64,000 nt of DNA from positions 186,001 through 250,000 of the forward strand of contig NZ_JACHIP010000001.1 of assembly GCF_014203275.1 (NCBI RefSeq), in the 5' to 3' direction. Within the stretch, counting starts at the first letter, position 1. Each line of letters begins with the position of its first letter. The notes below the pieces were generated by a model, which worked only from the letters and a program-made list of their open reading frames with translations, did no database searches and had not been told where the DNA came from. Below are positions 36,647-45,345 of this stretch, one piece after another. This DNA comes from Granulicella aggregans. Its GTDB lineage: Bacteria > Acidobacteriota > Terriglobia > Terriglobales > Acidobacteriaceae. Made by a program: the position numbers and the translations under genes.

Positions 36647-37291
36647 CTAATGCTGCAGCGCCAGAGCAATCTCGTGGGTTGCAATGGCTCCCTCGCGCAC
36701 GATCATCCACGAGTTCCCGCCGCCCGAAAGATCCACAATCGTCGTCGGGACGGCCCGCGCCGTTGGGCCTCCATCCACAATCAACGGAATCTGGTCGCCC
36801 AGTTGGTCCCGCACGCAGTTCGCATAGGTACACTCCGGGAAGCCGCTCAGGTTCGCGGAGGTCGCCGTAATCGGCAGCCCTAGCTTGGCTACCACCGCCC
36901 GCGAGATCGCCGCCTCCGGCACACGCAACGCCACGTTGCCCGTATTCGCGGTCACCCGCAGCGGCAGTTTGCCGCCGGCCTTGACAATAATCGTCAGCGG
37001 CCCCGGCCAGAACTTCTCAGCGAGCCGGTCGAACGCCGAGTCAAAGCCTCGCGCCAGCTCATAGGCCTGCGCCACCTCGGAGATGAGCAGGGAAAGCGGC
37101 TTGTGGCGAGCACGCGTCTTGATCTCGTAGATTCGATCGACCGCGCGTAGATTGACCGGATCGACCGCAAGCCCATAGAACGTATCCGTCGGCAGCGCGA
37201 CGACATGGCCCATGTTCAGGCTATCCACAACCGTCTTGATGAGCGCCGGTTCAGGCTCGTCGGGATGAATCCGCAAAATTTCAGCCGTCAA
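36647..37291 (-). CDS. tsaC: L-threonylcarbamoyladenylate synthase (Sua5/YrdC family)
   Basis: A 214-residue cytoplasmic enzyme that makes threonylcarbamoyl-AMP from threonine, bicarbonate and ATP for tRNA t6A37 modification. Family blocks visible are VVALPTDTFYGLAVDP (about 31-46), KTRARHKPLSLLI, FWPGPLTIIVKA, VALRVPEAAISRAVV and PITATSANLSG. The length corresponds to the YrdC domain without the Sua5 C-terminal extension. A short spacer to the downstream DUF218 gene suggests co-transcription. Confidence 0.95.
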   Translation of the reverse strand: MTAEILRIHPDEPEPALIKTVVDSLNMGHVVALPTDTFYGLAVDPVNLRAVDRIYEIKTRARHKPLSLLISEVAQAYELARGFDSAFDRLAEKFWPGPLTIIVKAGGKLPLRVTANTGNVALRVPEAAISRAVVAKLGLPITATSANLSGFPECTYANCVRDQLGDQIPLIVDGGPTARAVPTTIVDLSGGGNSWMIVREGAIATHEIALALQH

Positions 37292-37396
37292 TCGCTACTC
37301 CTTGTTGGGCGTCAAGCCAGAACCTTAGCATATCGCCCTTGGCACTGATCGGCCACGGCCTCGTCCTGCGTGCTCCGAATCTGAGACCATAACAAC

Positions 37397-37996
37397 ATGA
37401 AGCTTGCCATCCCCGACTACCCTTTCAAGGCGTATCTCTTCGACTGCGACGGCACCATCGTCGACTCCATGCCCCTCCACTTCGTCGCCTGGGGCAAAGC
37501 CCTTCGCGAGTGGGAGTGCGCCTTCGCCGAAGAGCAGTTCTACGCCTGGGGCGGTCGCCCCGTCGACGAGATCATTCGCGCGCTCAACGAAGTAAACAAC
37601 CTCCACATGCCCGTCGATGAAGTCCTGCGGCGCAAGGAAGCGCTCTTCGTCGAGATGCTCCCGCAGCTACAGGGGATACCGGAAGTTCTCGAACATATCG
37701 AGCACAGCTACGGCAAGATTCCCTTTGCCGTCGTCTCCGGCGGACCGCGCCGCTCCGTAGAAGCCTCGCTCAACACCCTCGGCATCCGCGACCGCTTCGA
37801 TCTTCTGGTCTGCGCCGGCGAGTACACCAAAGGCAAGCCCGACCCCGAGCCATTCCTCAAAGCCGCCAACCTCCTTGGCATCGCCCCCGAAGACTGCCTC
37901 GTCTTCGAAGATGCCGACCCCGGCATCGCCTCCGCCGAAGCCGCCGGAATGCAGTGGGTCAAGATCGACTCCCCCACAGTCCGCGCCGCACGATAG
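37397..37996 (+). CDS. HAD-superfamily sugar-phosphate phosphatase/phosphoglucomutase-like
   Basis: A 199-residue hydrolase of HAD subfamily IA. Motif I DCDGTIVDSMPLH (about 15-27) carries both Asp residues, motif II is VVSGGPRRSVE, the motif III Lys lies in YTKGKPDPEPF, and motif IV is FEDADPGIASAEAAG. The helical cap between motifs I and II resembles beta-phosphoglucomutase and YqaB (fructose-1-phosphatase). A small sugar phosphate is the likely substrate. Element B3 follows 15 bp after the stop. Confidence 0.9.
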   Translation: MKLAIPDYPFKAYLFDCDGTIVDSMPLHFVAWGKALREWECAFAEEQFYAWGGRPVDEIIRALNEVNNLHMPVDEVLRRKEALFVEMLPQLQGIPEVLEHIEHSYGKIPFAVVSGGPRRSVEASLNTLGIRDRFDLLVCAGEYTKGKPDPEPFLKAANLLGIAPEDCLVFEDADPGIASAEAAGMQWVKIDSPTVRAAR

Positions 37997-38010
37997 CCAC
38001 CCAAATCCGG

Positions 38011-38052
38011 GTGCCCCATCCATCGCGCCGGTGCTTCACGCGATGGGTCGGG
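38011..38052 (+). repeat. Interspersed palindromic element, family B copy 3
   Basis: CCCCATCCATCGCG pairs with CGCGATGGGTCGGGG. Relative to B1, B2 and B5 the stem has changed T-A to C-G at one pair, a compensated change. It begins 15 bp after the HAD gene stop. Confidence 0.85.
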
Positions 38053-38097
38053 GTTCGGGCAAAGCACGAACTACTTTCCGACACATAAAATCCCTCA

Positions 38098-38592
38098 ATG
38101 CATATTCGCAACGCCAAGCAAGAAGACATCCCGCACATCGTCCGCCTCGAACACCGCCACGAGTTCCACACCTTCATCGGCACCTGGCCCGAAGCCAAAC
38201 ACGCTAAAACCTTCGCCGACGAAGACTCCGCCTACCTCGTAGTCGAAGACGACGAGCAGGAAGTAGTCGGTTACGCCATCCTCCTCGGCGTCGCATCCAC
38301 CGACCAATCCATCGAACTCAAGCGCGTCGTCATCTCCGCCCCCGGCCAGGGCCACGGCAAGCAGCTCCTTCACTTCATCGCGAACCGCGTCTTCAACGAG
38401 TACAAAGCCCACCGCCTCTTCCTCGATGTCTATGAGACCAACCCGCGCGCGAAACACGTCTACGCCACCTTCGGCTTTGCTGTCGACGGCGTCCTCCGCG
38501 AAGCAGCCTTCCGCGACGGCCACTTCTACTCCATGACGCTCATGTCCATCCTCGACCGCGAGTACCACGCCCGCCACTCAACAGGCGCGTAA
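38098..38592 (+). CDS. GNAT-family N-acetyltransferase
   Basis: A 164-residue protein with the GNAT fold: MHIRNAKQEDIPHI at the N-terminus, central strand AYLVVEDDEQEVVGYAIL, acetyl-CoA loop SAPGQGHGKQLL (about 81-92) and C-terminal LDVYETNPRAKHVYATFGF. The closest type is RimI/RimJ-like small acetyltransferases; the substrate is unknown. It is first of a three-gene plus-strand cluster, 9 bp before the rRNA methylase gene, so it is probably co-transcribed with it. Confidence 0.9.
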   Translation: MHIRNAKQEDIPHIVRLEHRHEFHTFIGTWPEAKHAKTFADEDSAYLVVEDDEQEVVGYAILLGVASTDQSIELKRVVISAPGQGHGKQLLHFIANRVFNEYKAHRLFLDVYETNPRAKHVYATFGFAVDGVLREAAFRDGHFYSMTLMSILDREYHARHSTGA

Positions 38593-38601
38593 ACTTGGGA
38601 G

Positions 38602-39417
38602 ATGGCCTTCTCCGAAAGCGCGAGCGCAGTCATTACCAGCCGCTCCAACGCCCGCATCAAACAACTCCGCGCCGCCTTCGCCGGGCAGGCACGCCTCTCG
38701 GGCGGCCTCGTCGCCATCGAGGGCGATAACCTCCTCAACGAAGCCCTGCGCAGCGGCATGGTACTCAAGACCATCTTCATCAGCGAGCGCCGCGAACTCC
38801 CCAGATCAGTTCCGAAGAGCGTAGAAGTCCTCTGGCTGGCCAACGACATCTTCGCCAGCGTCGTTGAAACCCAGTCCCCGCAGGGCATCGCCGCCCTCCT
38901 CGTCCCGCCCGTGCACAAACTCGATGCCGTCCTCGAAAAAACTCCCCTCATTGTCGTCGCCGCAGGCTTACAAGACCCCGGCAACCTCGGCACCCTCATC
39001 CGCTCCGCCGAAGCCTTCGGCGCAACCGGCATCCTCTCCACTCCCGGCACCGTCAGCGCATGGAACCAGAAGGCCCTGCGCGCCTCCGCCGGCAGCGTCT
39101 TCCGGACACCCGTCGTCGCAGCCACGCTCGAAGACCTTTCCTCGCTCAAGTCCCAAGGCATCCAGATAGCCGCTGCCGTCGCCGAAGATGCTTACAAAGT
39201 CATCCCAGCCCACAAAGCCGATCTATCGCAACCAACGGCGATCCTCATCGGCAACGAAGGCTCCGGCCTCTCCGATGAACTCCTCGCACTGGCGGACATC
39301 TTCGTCACGATTCCCTGCCCCGGTCGCGTAGAGAGCCTCAACGCCGCCATCGCTGCCTCGCTGCTCCTCTATGAAGCAGCGCAGCAACGCGCCGCATCAT
39401 CGAAGACCAAAGCATGA
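38602..39417 (+). CDS. SpoU/TrmH-family RNA 2'-O-ribose methyltransferase
   Basis: A 271-residue SPOUT methylase with an N-terminal substrate-binding domain (about 10-90, ITSRSNARIKQLRAAF) and a knotted catalytic domain: motif 1 LQDPGNLGTLIRSAEAFG (about 125), motif 2 ILIGNEGSGLSDELL (about 214) and motif 3 IPCPGRVESLNAAIAAS (about 236). It resembles RlmB and TsnR-type 23S rRNA methylases; the exact nucleotide is not predictable. It overlaps rarA by 4 bp (ATGA). Confidence 0.93.
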   Translation: MAFSESASAVITSRSNARIKQLRAAFAGQARLSGGLVAIEGDNLLNEALRSGMVLKTIFISERRELPRSVPKSVEVLWLANDIFASVVETQSPQGIAALLVPPVHKLDAVLEKTPLIVVAAGLQDPGNLGTLIRSAEAFGATGILSTPGTVSAWNQKALRASAGSVFRTPVVAATLEDLSSLKSQGIQIAAAVAEDAYKVIPAHKADLSQPTAILIGNEGSGLSDELLALADIFVTIPCPGRVESLNAAIAASLLLYEAAQQRAASSKTKA

Positions 39418-40748
39418 GCCTCTTCGACACATCGCCAATCGCAGCAGCCGCCAACCCGCGCACCACGCCGCTCGCCGAGCGCATGCGCCCCCGCACCCTC
39501 GAAGAGTACGTCGGCCAGGATCACCTGCTTGGTCCAGGTAAGCCGCTGCGTCTTGCGATAGAACACGACGATCCCACCTCCATGATCTTCTGGGGCCCTC
39601 CCGGCACCGGCAAGACAACTCTCGCCAAGATCATCGCCCACCGCACCCAGGCCAGCTTTATCGAGTTCTCCGCCGTCCTCTCCGGCATCAAGGAGATCAA
39701 GCAGGTCATGGTCGACGCCGAACGCGCCTCCCATATGGGCTCCCGCACTATCCTCTTTGTTGACGAGATCCATCGCTTCAACAAGGCGCAGCAGGACGCC
39801 TTCCTCCCCTATGTCGAACGCGGCACCATCCGCCTCATCGGCGCAACGACTGAAAATCCCTCCTTCGAGATCAACGCCGCGCTGCTCTCCCGCTGCCGCG
39901 TCTACACCCTCCAAGGCCTCTCTGAATCGCAGGTTATCGGCCTCCTCACACGCGCCCTCGCCGACACCGAACGCGGCCTCGGAGCGTCCGGCATAACCAC
40001 GGATGAAGAAGCCCTCGCCACCATCGCCGCCTACACCAGCGGCGACGCCCGCAATGCTCTCAACGCTCTCGACGTAGCAGCTAAATTAGCCGAAGGTCGT
40101 GGCGAAACCACGCTCACCAAGGCCCTCGTCTCCGAGGCCATGCAGCGCCGCGTCCTGCTCTACGACAAAAAAGGCGAGCAGCACTACGACATCATCTCCG
40201 CCCTGCACAAGAGCGTCCGCAACTCCGACCCCGACGCCGCCCTCTACTGGCTGGGCCGCATGCTCGAGGCAGGCGAAGACCCGATGTATTGCGCCCGCCG
40301 CGTCGTTCGCATGGCCGTCGAAGACATTGGTCTCGCTGCACCCGAGGCGTTAAATCTCTGCCTCTCCGCGCGCGACGCGATGCACTTCCTCGGCGCTCCC
40401 GAGGGCAATCTTGCCCTCGCCCAAGCTGTCGTCTATCTCGCGCTAGCGCCAAAATCGAACGCCGTCTACACCGCCTACGCCGCAGTTCAGTCCGACATCG
40501 AAAAGACCGCCGCCGAGCCCGTCCCGCTGCATCTCCGCAACGCGCCGACCAAGCTGATGAAGTCCCTCGACTACGGCAAGAATTACCAATACGCGCACGA
40601 CGTAGAAGGCCGCGTAGCCGACATGCAGTGCCTGCCACCGAGCCTCGCCAACCGCCGCTACTACCACCCCACCAACGAAGGCCGCGAGCGCGCCCTCGCC
40701 CAGCGCATGGAAGAGATAGCCCGCATTAAATCCGCCAAACGTGAGTAG
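39414..40748 (+). CDS. rarA: Replication-associated recombination ATPase RarA (MgsA)
   Basis: A 444-residue AAA+ protein that acts at stalled replication forks. It shows PLAERMRPRTLEEYVGQDHL, Walker A GPPGTGKTT (about 60-68), Walker B LFVDEIHRFNKAQQD, sensor 1 GATTENPSFEIN and the arginine finger in LLSRCRVYTL. The C-terminal tetramerisation region ends in MQCLPPSLANRRYYHPTNEG. Translational coupling to the SpoU methylase is the local context. Element A3 begins 26 bp after the stop. Confidence 0.96.
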   Translation: MSLFDTSPIAAAANPRTTPLAERMRPRTLEEYVGQDHLLGPGKPLRLAIEHDDPTSMIFWGPPGTGKTTLAKIIAHRTQASFIEFSAVLSGIKEIKQVMVDAERASHMGSRTILFVDEIHRFNKAQQDAFLPYVERGTIRLIGATTENPSFEINAALLSRCRVYTLQGLSESQVIGLLTRALADTERGLGASGITTDEEALATIAAYTSGDARNALNALDVAAKLAEGRGETTLTKALVSEAMQRRVLLYDKKGEQHYDIISALHKSVRNSDPDAALYWLGRMLEAGEDPMYCARRVVRMAVEDIGLAAPEALNLCLSARDAMHFLGAPEGNLALAQAVVYLALAPKSNAVYTAYAAVQSDIEKTAAEPVPLHLRNAPTKLMKSLDYGKNYQYAHDVEGRVADMQCLPPSLANRRYYHPTNEGRERALAQRMEEIARIKSAKRE

Positions 40749-40773
40749 CTCCGCTTGTACCCCCAAAAATCCC

Positions 40774-40834
40774 GTCATCTCGACCGGAGTCGCGCAGTCT
40801 CATCGCGCGGCGAAGTGGAGAGACCCCCGCATTT
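40774..40834 (+). repeat. Interspersed palindromic element, family A copy 3
   Basis: GTCATCTCGACCGGAG, then the hairpin CGCGC..GCGCG, then GTGGAGAGACCCCCGCATTT. It begins 26 bp after the rarA stop and lies between rarA and a convergent exported-protein gene. Confidence 0.88.
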
Positions 40835-40846
40835 GTTCTTCTCTCT

Positions 40847-41512
40847 CTACGGATGCTTCCCCTGTTTCGCCGCCTGCTTCTCCGCTTCCTCGATAGCCTT
40901 CCTGAACTCCACCACAGCAGGAACATCGTGCGAATGCAACCCCTCTCTCCTGACCCAGCGCCACCCAGCATTACCATCCAGCGGATGATCCACATTGCCC
41001 GCATAAACAATGAAGGAGTCGTCCGTCTTCCCAACCTCAAGCTGTGGAGCGGACCCTCTAGTACCATTGGCCGGTCCGTCCCCAGCACCTCCCATGCCTC
41101 CCGGCTGTTGCCCCTGCTGCCCCCCGATGCCGATCCCATCCTGCGTCGGAGTAATCACACCGGGACGACTGTTCTGCCGTGGTGCCGGCACCGTCTCACT
41201 GACCGCCTTCTCGTTACCCTTCCGCAGCACGATCACCAGGTCAGCCTGTTCCGGCCCAAGTACCGTTGTAAAGCGACCCCAATTCGCAAGTGCCGTCTCG
41301 ACATCCTTCCGAGCCGTTTCATTGGCTTGCGGATTATCCAGGGACATACCCGCGTCAGGGTCAATCACCACGGCCACTGTGTGCGCCTGCAGTACGTAAG
41401 TCGGCACAATCGGCTTACTGGTCCTGGCCCCCGCCAACGGGGCTATCGCTATCGGAATCATGGCGCAGGTGAAAGCAAGCACCGTACCTTTGAGAATCTT
41501 CGCGCTCTTCAT
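40847..41512 (-). CDS. Exported hypothetical protein with Gly-rich linker
   Basis: A 221-residue protein of no family I recognise. ATG 41512 has AAAGGAG 5 nt upstream and begins a signal peptide (MKSAKILKGTVLAFTCAM, cleavage likely after AGA near residue 30). An N-terminal domain (about 35-115: VIDPDAGMSLDNPQANETAR, then ADLVIVLRKGN) precedes a Gly/Gln/Pro-rich linker (about 130-165). A C-terminal segment (about 170-215) contains DSFIVYAGNVDHPLDGNAGW and a Lys/Ala-rich helical tail. It resembles acidobacterial secreted proteins of unknown role. Confidence 0.75.
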   Translation of the reverse strand: MKSAKILKGTVLAFTCAMIPIAIAPLAGARTSKPIVPTYVLQAHTVAVVIDPDAGMSLDNPQANETARKDVETALANWGRFTTVLGPEQADLVIVLRKGNEKAVSETVPAPRQNSRPGVITPTQDGIGIGGQQGQQPGGMGGAGDGPANGTRGSAPQLEVGKTDDSFIVYAGNVDHPLDGNAGWRWVRREGLHSHDVPAVVEFRKAIEEAEKQAAKQGKHP

Positions 41513-41646
41513 CGCATCTCCTTTACACGTCGTCTGCACGGGCCTGCTTGCAGCTTCCAGCGTCCGGAAGCGGCTGCTGGTTCGACGTATGTGCGACCCA
41601 CGCAGGCGTGGTAGGTTGAAGATAATTTTCTTTATGAGGTTTCGCT

Positions 41647-42105
41647 ATGGCGTATCCGCCCCTGATCCCGTATCTCGTCGTCTCCGACGCCGCCGCAGCC
41701 ATCGACTTCTACAAGACCGCATTTGACGCCATCGAGTTGACCCGCCACACCGCAGGCCCCATGCAGCAGATCTCGCACGCCCACCTGCTCGTGAACGGCG
41801 GCAGCATCATGCTCTCTGACGACTTTTCCGGCATGATGGGCGGCCAGTCCATGGTGCCCGAAGCCCTCGGAGGCTCGCCCATCACCCTGCATCTTGTATT
41901 GGAAAATGTCGACGCCTTCTGGGAGCGCGCCGTAGCCGCCGGCGCTCTCATCAAGATGGAGCTTGCCGATCAGTTCTGGGGAGATCGCTACGGCCAGCTC
42001 GTCGACCCCTACGGCCACATCTGGTCACTGGGCCAGACCAAGGCCCAGCTCAGCGACGAGCAGATCAAGATCGCCTCGGACGCTTACTTCGAAGGCCGCG
42101 CCTAG
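41647..42105 (+). CDS. VOC-family protein (PhnB/YdeM-like)
   Basis: A 152-residue glyoxalase-fold protein: PYLVVSDAAAAIDFYKTAF (about 6-24), HAHLLVNGGSIMLSDD with the putative His ligand, VDAFWERAVAAGA, QFWGDRYGQLVDPYGHIWSL. The closest type is PhnB-like, whose enzymatic role is unclear. GAGG lies 7 nt before the ATG. It is a single gene followed by element B4. Confidence 0.9.
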   Translation: MAYPPLIPYLVVSDAAAAIDFYKTAFDAIELTRHTAGPMQQISHAHLLVNGGSIMLSDDFSGMMGGQSMVPEALGGSPITLHLVLENVDAFWERAVAAGALIKMELADQFWGDRYGQLVDPYGHIWSLGQTKAQLSDEQIKIASDAYFEGRA

Positions 42106-42119
42106 CTCGAAATGCTCGG

Positions 42120-42195
42120 GTGCCCCATCCATGCGGCGTCCGGGGTCCCCGGCGAACGTTTTTGTTCGCTGGGGTGGCAGAGCATGGGTGGGACG
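42120..42195 (+). repeat. Interspersed palindromic element, family B copy 4 (nested hairpin)
   Basis: The outer arms CCATCCATGC and GCATGGGTGG fit family B, but the interior is replaced by further palindromes (GGGGTCCCC and GCGAAC..GTTCGC). It begins 15 bp after the VOC gene stop. Confidence 0.75.
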
Positions 42196-42233
42196 TAAAC
42201 CGCTCACACTAGCGTTTTCTCGATCAAGCAGAC

Positions 42234-44345
42234 CTACTTCGCCGCGTCCCGCTTGATCGCGTCCAACACGAGGCCCTTTTCAAGTAACTCCGGCAGCACA
42301 TCCGGCGCCGCGTCCTTCGCACTCGGATAGATCACGTAGGTCGGCACGCCGCTGCGCCCCAGCGAAGCCAGTTCCTTCGTGATCTCCGGATCGTACTTCG
42401 TCCAGTCAGCCCTTAGCAGTACAACATTCCTGTCGCTCAACTGCTTCTGAACATCTGCAGCATGGAGCACCAGCTTCTCATTCACCTGGCAGCTCAAACA
42501 CCAGGCGGCCGTGAAGTCGATAAATACCGGCTTGCCATCCTTGCGCGCCGCATCCAGAGCCCCCTGCGAGTAAGGAGCCCATACCAGATTCGTATCCTTC
42601 GGCTGATACAGCGGCACAGCCAGAGCGAGCGCAATCAGCGCCACTGCCGCAGCAAAACTGCCCCACTTAGCCGGCCACTTGCCCAGCACCCATCCTGCAA
42701 CCGCCAGCACCAGGAAGCATCCCAGCAGCAACGACAGCTTATAGACTCCCTCGCTCGGACTGGCCGCTCCACCCGAATTGAGGCTGCCGTACACATAAGC
42801 GAGCCAGATAGCCGTCGCGAACAGCGGCACTGCGGTCAACTGCTTCAGCACCTCCATCCAGGCACCGGGCCGAGGCAGAATCTTCGTCCATGCCGGCTGG
42901 AAGCTCAACAGCAGATACGGCGTAGCTAGCCCCAGCGCCAGCGCCGTGAAGATCGCAAACGTGATCCATGCAGGCTGCACCAGAGCGAACCCAATCGCGG
43001 CTCCCATCAGCGGAGCCGTGCAAGGAGTCGCTACTACCGTCGCCAATACGCCGGTGAAGAAGCTTCCCGTATAACCCTGTTTCTGAGCAAGCTCTCCGCC
43101 AACGCTCGTCAGCGACAAGCCAATGTCGAACATTCCCGCCAGCGACAGCGCGAAGAAGAAGATAAACGAGGCCAGAACCACGATGAACGCCGGCGACTGC
43201 AACTGGAATCCCCACCCTGCCTGGCTCCCGCCCGCGCGCAAGATGAGCAGCACGCCCACAATCGCCCAGAACGACACTAGGATCCCCAGCGTGTAGACCA
43301 GCCCGTGACTACGAAGCGCCTTCCGTTCCTCGCCCGACGACTGCACCAGCGCCAGCCCCTTAAGGAACAGCACCGGAAAGACGCACGGCATCAGGTTCAG
43401 AATGATGCCACCGATAAACGCCAGCCCAATCGCCCCCAGCGTCGTCACGCCCGAAGCCGCAGCCTGCTTCACCGGCGCAGCTTCCACCACACCCGGCACC
43501 ACCGCAGCCGTAAACTCATACGACTCCGTATCCGACATCTTCAGCAGCCCGTGCAGTTCCTTCGGCAGCTTCTCTTTCTCATCCGCCCGCACCACCCGCA
43601 TCTGGAATCCATCGGGTGTTGCCGTCACAACCTGGTCCGCCGCATTGGCGACCTGCTCCTCGTCGATTGGATAAAACTCCACATCATCCAGATGGAGGTT
43701 TGTAATCGACGAGCTCTTCAGCGTGATCGCGAGCTGCTTCTTCCCGCCCGTCACGGTCACCTGCGCATCGGCAGGCAGAGGCTTAGGAAGCAGGCTCAAA
43801 GCTTCACCCAGTGCACCCGCAGGAGCAATGGGTGCCCCCGCAGGTCCAACCGTCAAACTCAACCCAAGATGCGCCTTTCCCGGAATGCACACCTGCGCGC
43901 ACACGATCCAGTCGGTCAGCGCATCGACATGCACAGGGCCCTGTTTCATCTTTGGCGAGGCAGTAAACGTAAACGGATACGCGACCGTATCTTCATAGCC
44001 GTAGTTCATCAGCGGCCCAAGTGGCAGCCGGCTCGGAGCAGGAAACATCAGCGGCCCAACGGTCAACCCCGCAGGCAAAGTCCACTTGATATGCGGCGGC
44101 TCACCCGCATCTCCTGGATTCAGCCAATAAACGTGCCAGTGCTGCTCCATCGTCAGCACCAGGCCGGCCTGCAGCGTGCTGCCCGGAGCGATCGTCTGCC
44201 CGAGCGTCACCAGCTCAGCCGTCAGGTGCTGCGCCTTCACCGGACCAGGGCCGCCATCGCCAATCGCAGTAAGTTGAGCCTGCGCCGACACGGCAATCGC
44301 ACACATCGCGACGAACAAGATGGAGAGATAGCGACGAATCTTCAT
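42234..44345 (-). CDS. dsbD: Thiol:disulfide interchange protein DsbD
   Basis: A 703-residue inner-membrane protein. After a signal peptide (1-23), the periplasmic alpha-like domain (about 30-270) includes WIVCAQVCIPGKAHL. The eight-helix membrane domain (about 300-565) has its two redox Cys in NLMPCVFPVLF (about 318) and ATPCTAPLMGAAIG (about 440). A C-terminal thioredoxin-like domain has AAWCLSCQVNEKL (about 618/621). It moves electrons from cytoplasmic thioredoxin to periplasmic proteins. The N-terminal half is longer than E. coli DsbD, as in ScsB-like members. It may serve the TlpA/DsbD-N pair at 20.7-21.9 kb. Confidence 0.92.
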   Translation of the reverse strand: MKIRRYLSILFVAMCAIAVSAQAQLTAIGDGGPGPVKAQHLTAELVTLGQTIAPGSTLQAGLVLTMEQHWHVYWLNPGDAGEPPHIKWTLPAGLTVGPLMFPAPSRLPLGPLMNYGYEDTVAYPFTFTASPKMKQGPVHVDALTDWIVCAQVCIPGKAHLGLSLTVGPAGAPIAPAGALGEALSLLPKPLPADAQVTVTGGKKQLAITLKSSSITNLHLDDVEFYPIDEEQVANAADQVVTATPDGFQMRVVRADEKEKLPKELHGLLKMSDTESYEFTAAVVPGVVEAAPVKQAAASGVTTLGAIGLAFIGGIILNLMPCVFPVLFLKGLALVQSSGEERKALRSHGLVYTLGILVSFWAIVGVLLILRAGGSQAGWGFQLQSPAFIVVLASFIFFFALSLAGMFDIGLSLTSVGGELAQKQGYTGSFFTGVLATVVATPCTAPLMGAAIGFALVQPAWITFAIFTALALGLATPYLLLSFQPAWTKILPRPGAWMEVLKQLTAVPLFATAIWLAYVYGSLNSGGAASPSEGVYKLSLLLGCFLVLAVAGWVLGKWPAKWGSFAAAVALIALALAVPLYQPKDTNLVWAPYSQGALDAARKDGKPVFIDFTAAWCLSCQVNEKLVLHAADVQKQLSDRNVVLLRADWTKYDPEITKELASLGRSGVPTYVIYPSAKDAAPDVLPELLEKGLVLDAIKRDAAK

Positions 44346-44384
44346 GAACCTCGATTGTAGGCTGAATCTTGAAATCCAGAGAGA

Positions 44385-44789
44385 CTAGGCCAGCCCCGCA
44401 CGCCGATGCTCGACCATGATGCAGCGGTCCATCACGACATGCATGCCGTTGGCCTCAGCCTTCAGAGCAGCTTCCTCGTTTATGATCCCCAACTGCACCC
44501 AAAGGTTACAAAAACCTAGTTGCGCCATCTCCTCCACGATTCGGGGAATCACCGCCGCGCCACGAAAGACATTTACCAGGTCCGGCTTCTCCGGCAACTC
44601 GCTCAGGGACGCATAACTCCTTTCGCCCAGGACCGTGTCCGCAGCAGGATTCACCGGAATGATCCTGTACCCATGCCGCTGCATGTACTCCGACACGAAG
44701 TGGCTTGGCTTCTCCGAATCTGCCGAGAGGCCCACGACGGCAATCGTCTTGGCATTCAGGAAATCACGAATTGTCTCCGGCTCGTTCAT
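44385..44789 (-). CDS. CoA-binding protein (YccU-like)
   Basis: A 134-residue Rossmann-fold protein of the CoA_binding domain family: FLNAKTIAVVGLSADSEKPS (about 8-27), YRIIPVNPAADTVLGERSY, DLVNVFRGAAVIPRIVEEM, LWVQLGIINEEA and MDRCIMVEHRR. The cofactor is inferred from the family and the role is unknown. ATG 44789 overlaps the DinB gene stop by 4 bp, so a longer upstream frame is rejected. Confidence 0.92.
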   Translation of the reverse strand: MNEPETIRDFLNAKTIAVVGLSADSEKPSHFVSEYMQRHGYRIIPVNPAADTVLGERSYASLSELPEKPDLVNVFRGAAVIPRIVEEMAQLGFCNLWVQLGIINEEAALKAEANGMHVVMDRCIMVEHRRAGLA

Positions 44790-45277
44790 TTCCAGATCCC
44801 CAGCAGCCGTCTCAGCACCACCAACTCCCCAAGATGATACGCATTGTGGTCTGCGATCAGCATCGCCTCGCGCAGCAGGTTCTGCCCATCGCCCCATCGA
44901 AACGGCTTATACAAATCCACTCCCGGCTTCTGCAACAGCGCCTCAAACGCTTTCTGGTCCGAACGAATCGCCGCCAGTGTCTGGTCCCACGATCCCGGAT
45001 ACGGTGGCTCCGCAGACTCCGGCCAGTACGCCTTCGGCCACTCCATGGGCTGGTACCCGCCCGTAGGCGGCGCGCAGAACTCCAGTATGTCCCGCTGCGT
45101 AATCCGCAGATGCTCCACCAACTGCCACGCCGAGTAAGGTAGCTTCTCCGGCACGACCCCGCGAAGCTCCACGGGAAAGTCCTTCACTGCCTTCTCAAAG
45201 TCCGCATGCGCCTGCTTCCCTTCAAGCAGAGCGAGCAGCTCCTTTACGACTTCCGCACTCTGGTTATCAACCGCCAT
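44786..45277 (-). CDS. DinB-family protein
   Basis: A 163-residue four-helix-bundle protein of the DinB/YfiT-like superfamily, with the metal-binding His pattern spread over SAWQLVEHLRITQRDILEF (His55-type) and LIADHNAYHLGELVVLRR near the C-terminus (two His). Members are metal-dependent thiol transferases or of unknown function. ATG 45277 follows GGAGG; an in-frame start at 45400 is unlikely. It is translationally coupled to the CoA-binding protein gene. Confidence 0.88.
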   Translation of the reverse strand: MAVDNQSAEVVKELLALLEGKQAHADFEKAVKDFPVELRGVVPEKLPYSAWQLVEHLRITQRDILEFCAPPTGGYQPMEWPKAYWPESAEPPYPGSWDQTLAAIRSDQKAFEALLQKPGVDLYKPFRWGDGQNLLREAMLIADHNAYHLGELVVLRRLLGIWK

Positions 45278-45345
45278 CTTCCGTTCGCCTCCAGACTCTA
45301 GTGACGTTTGGATGCAGGACGTAGTCGCCGCGAACGCAAAATCCT

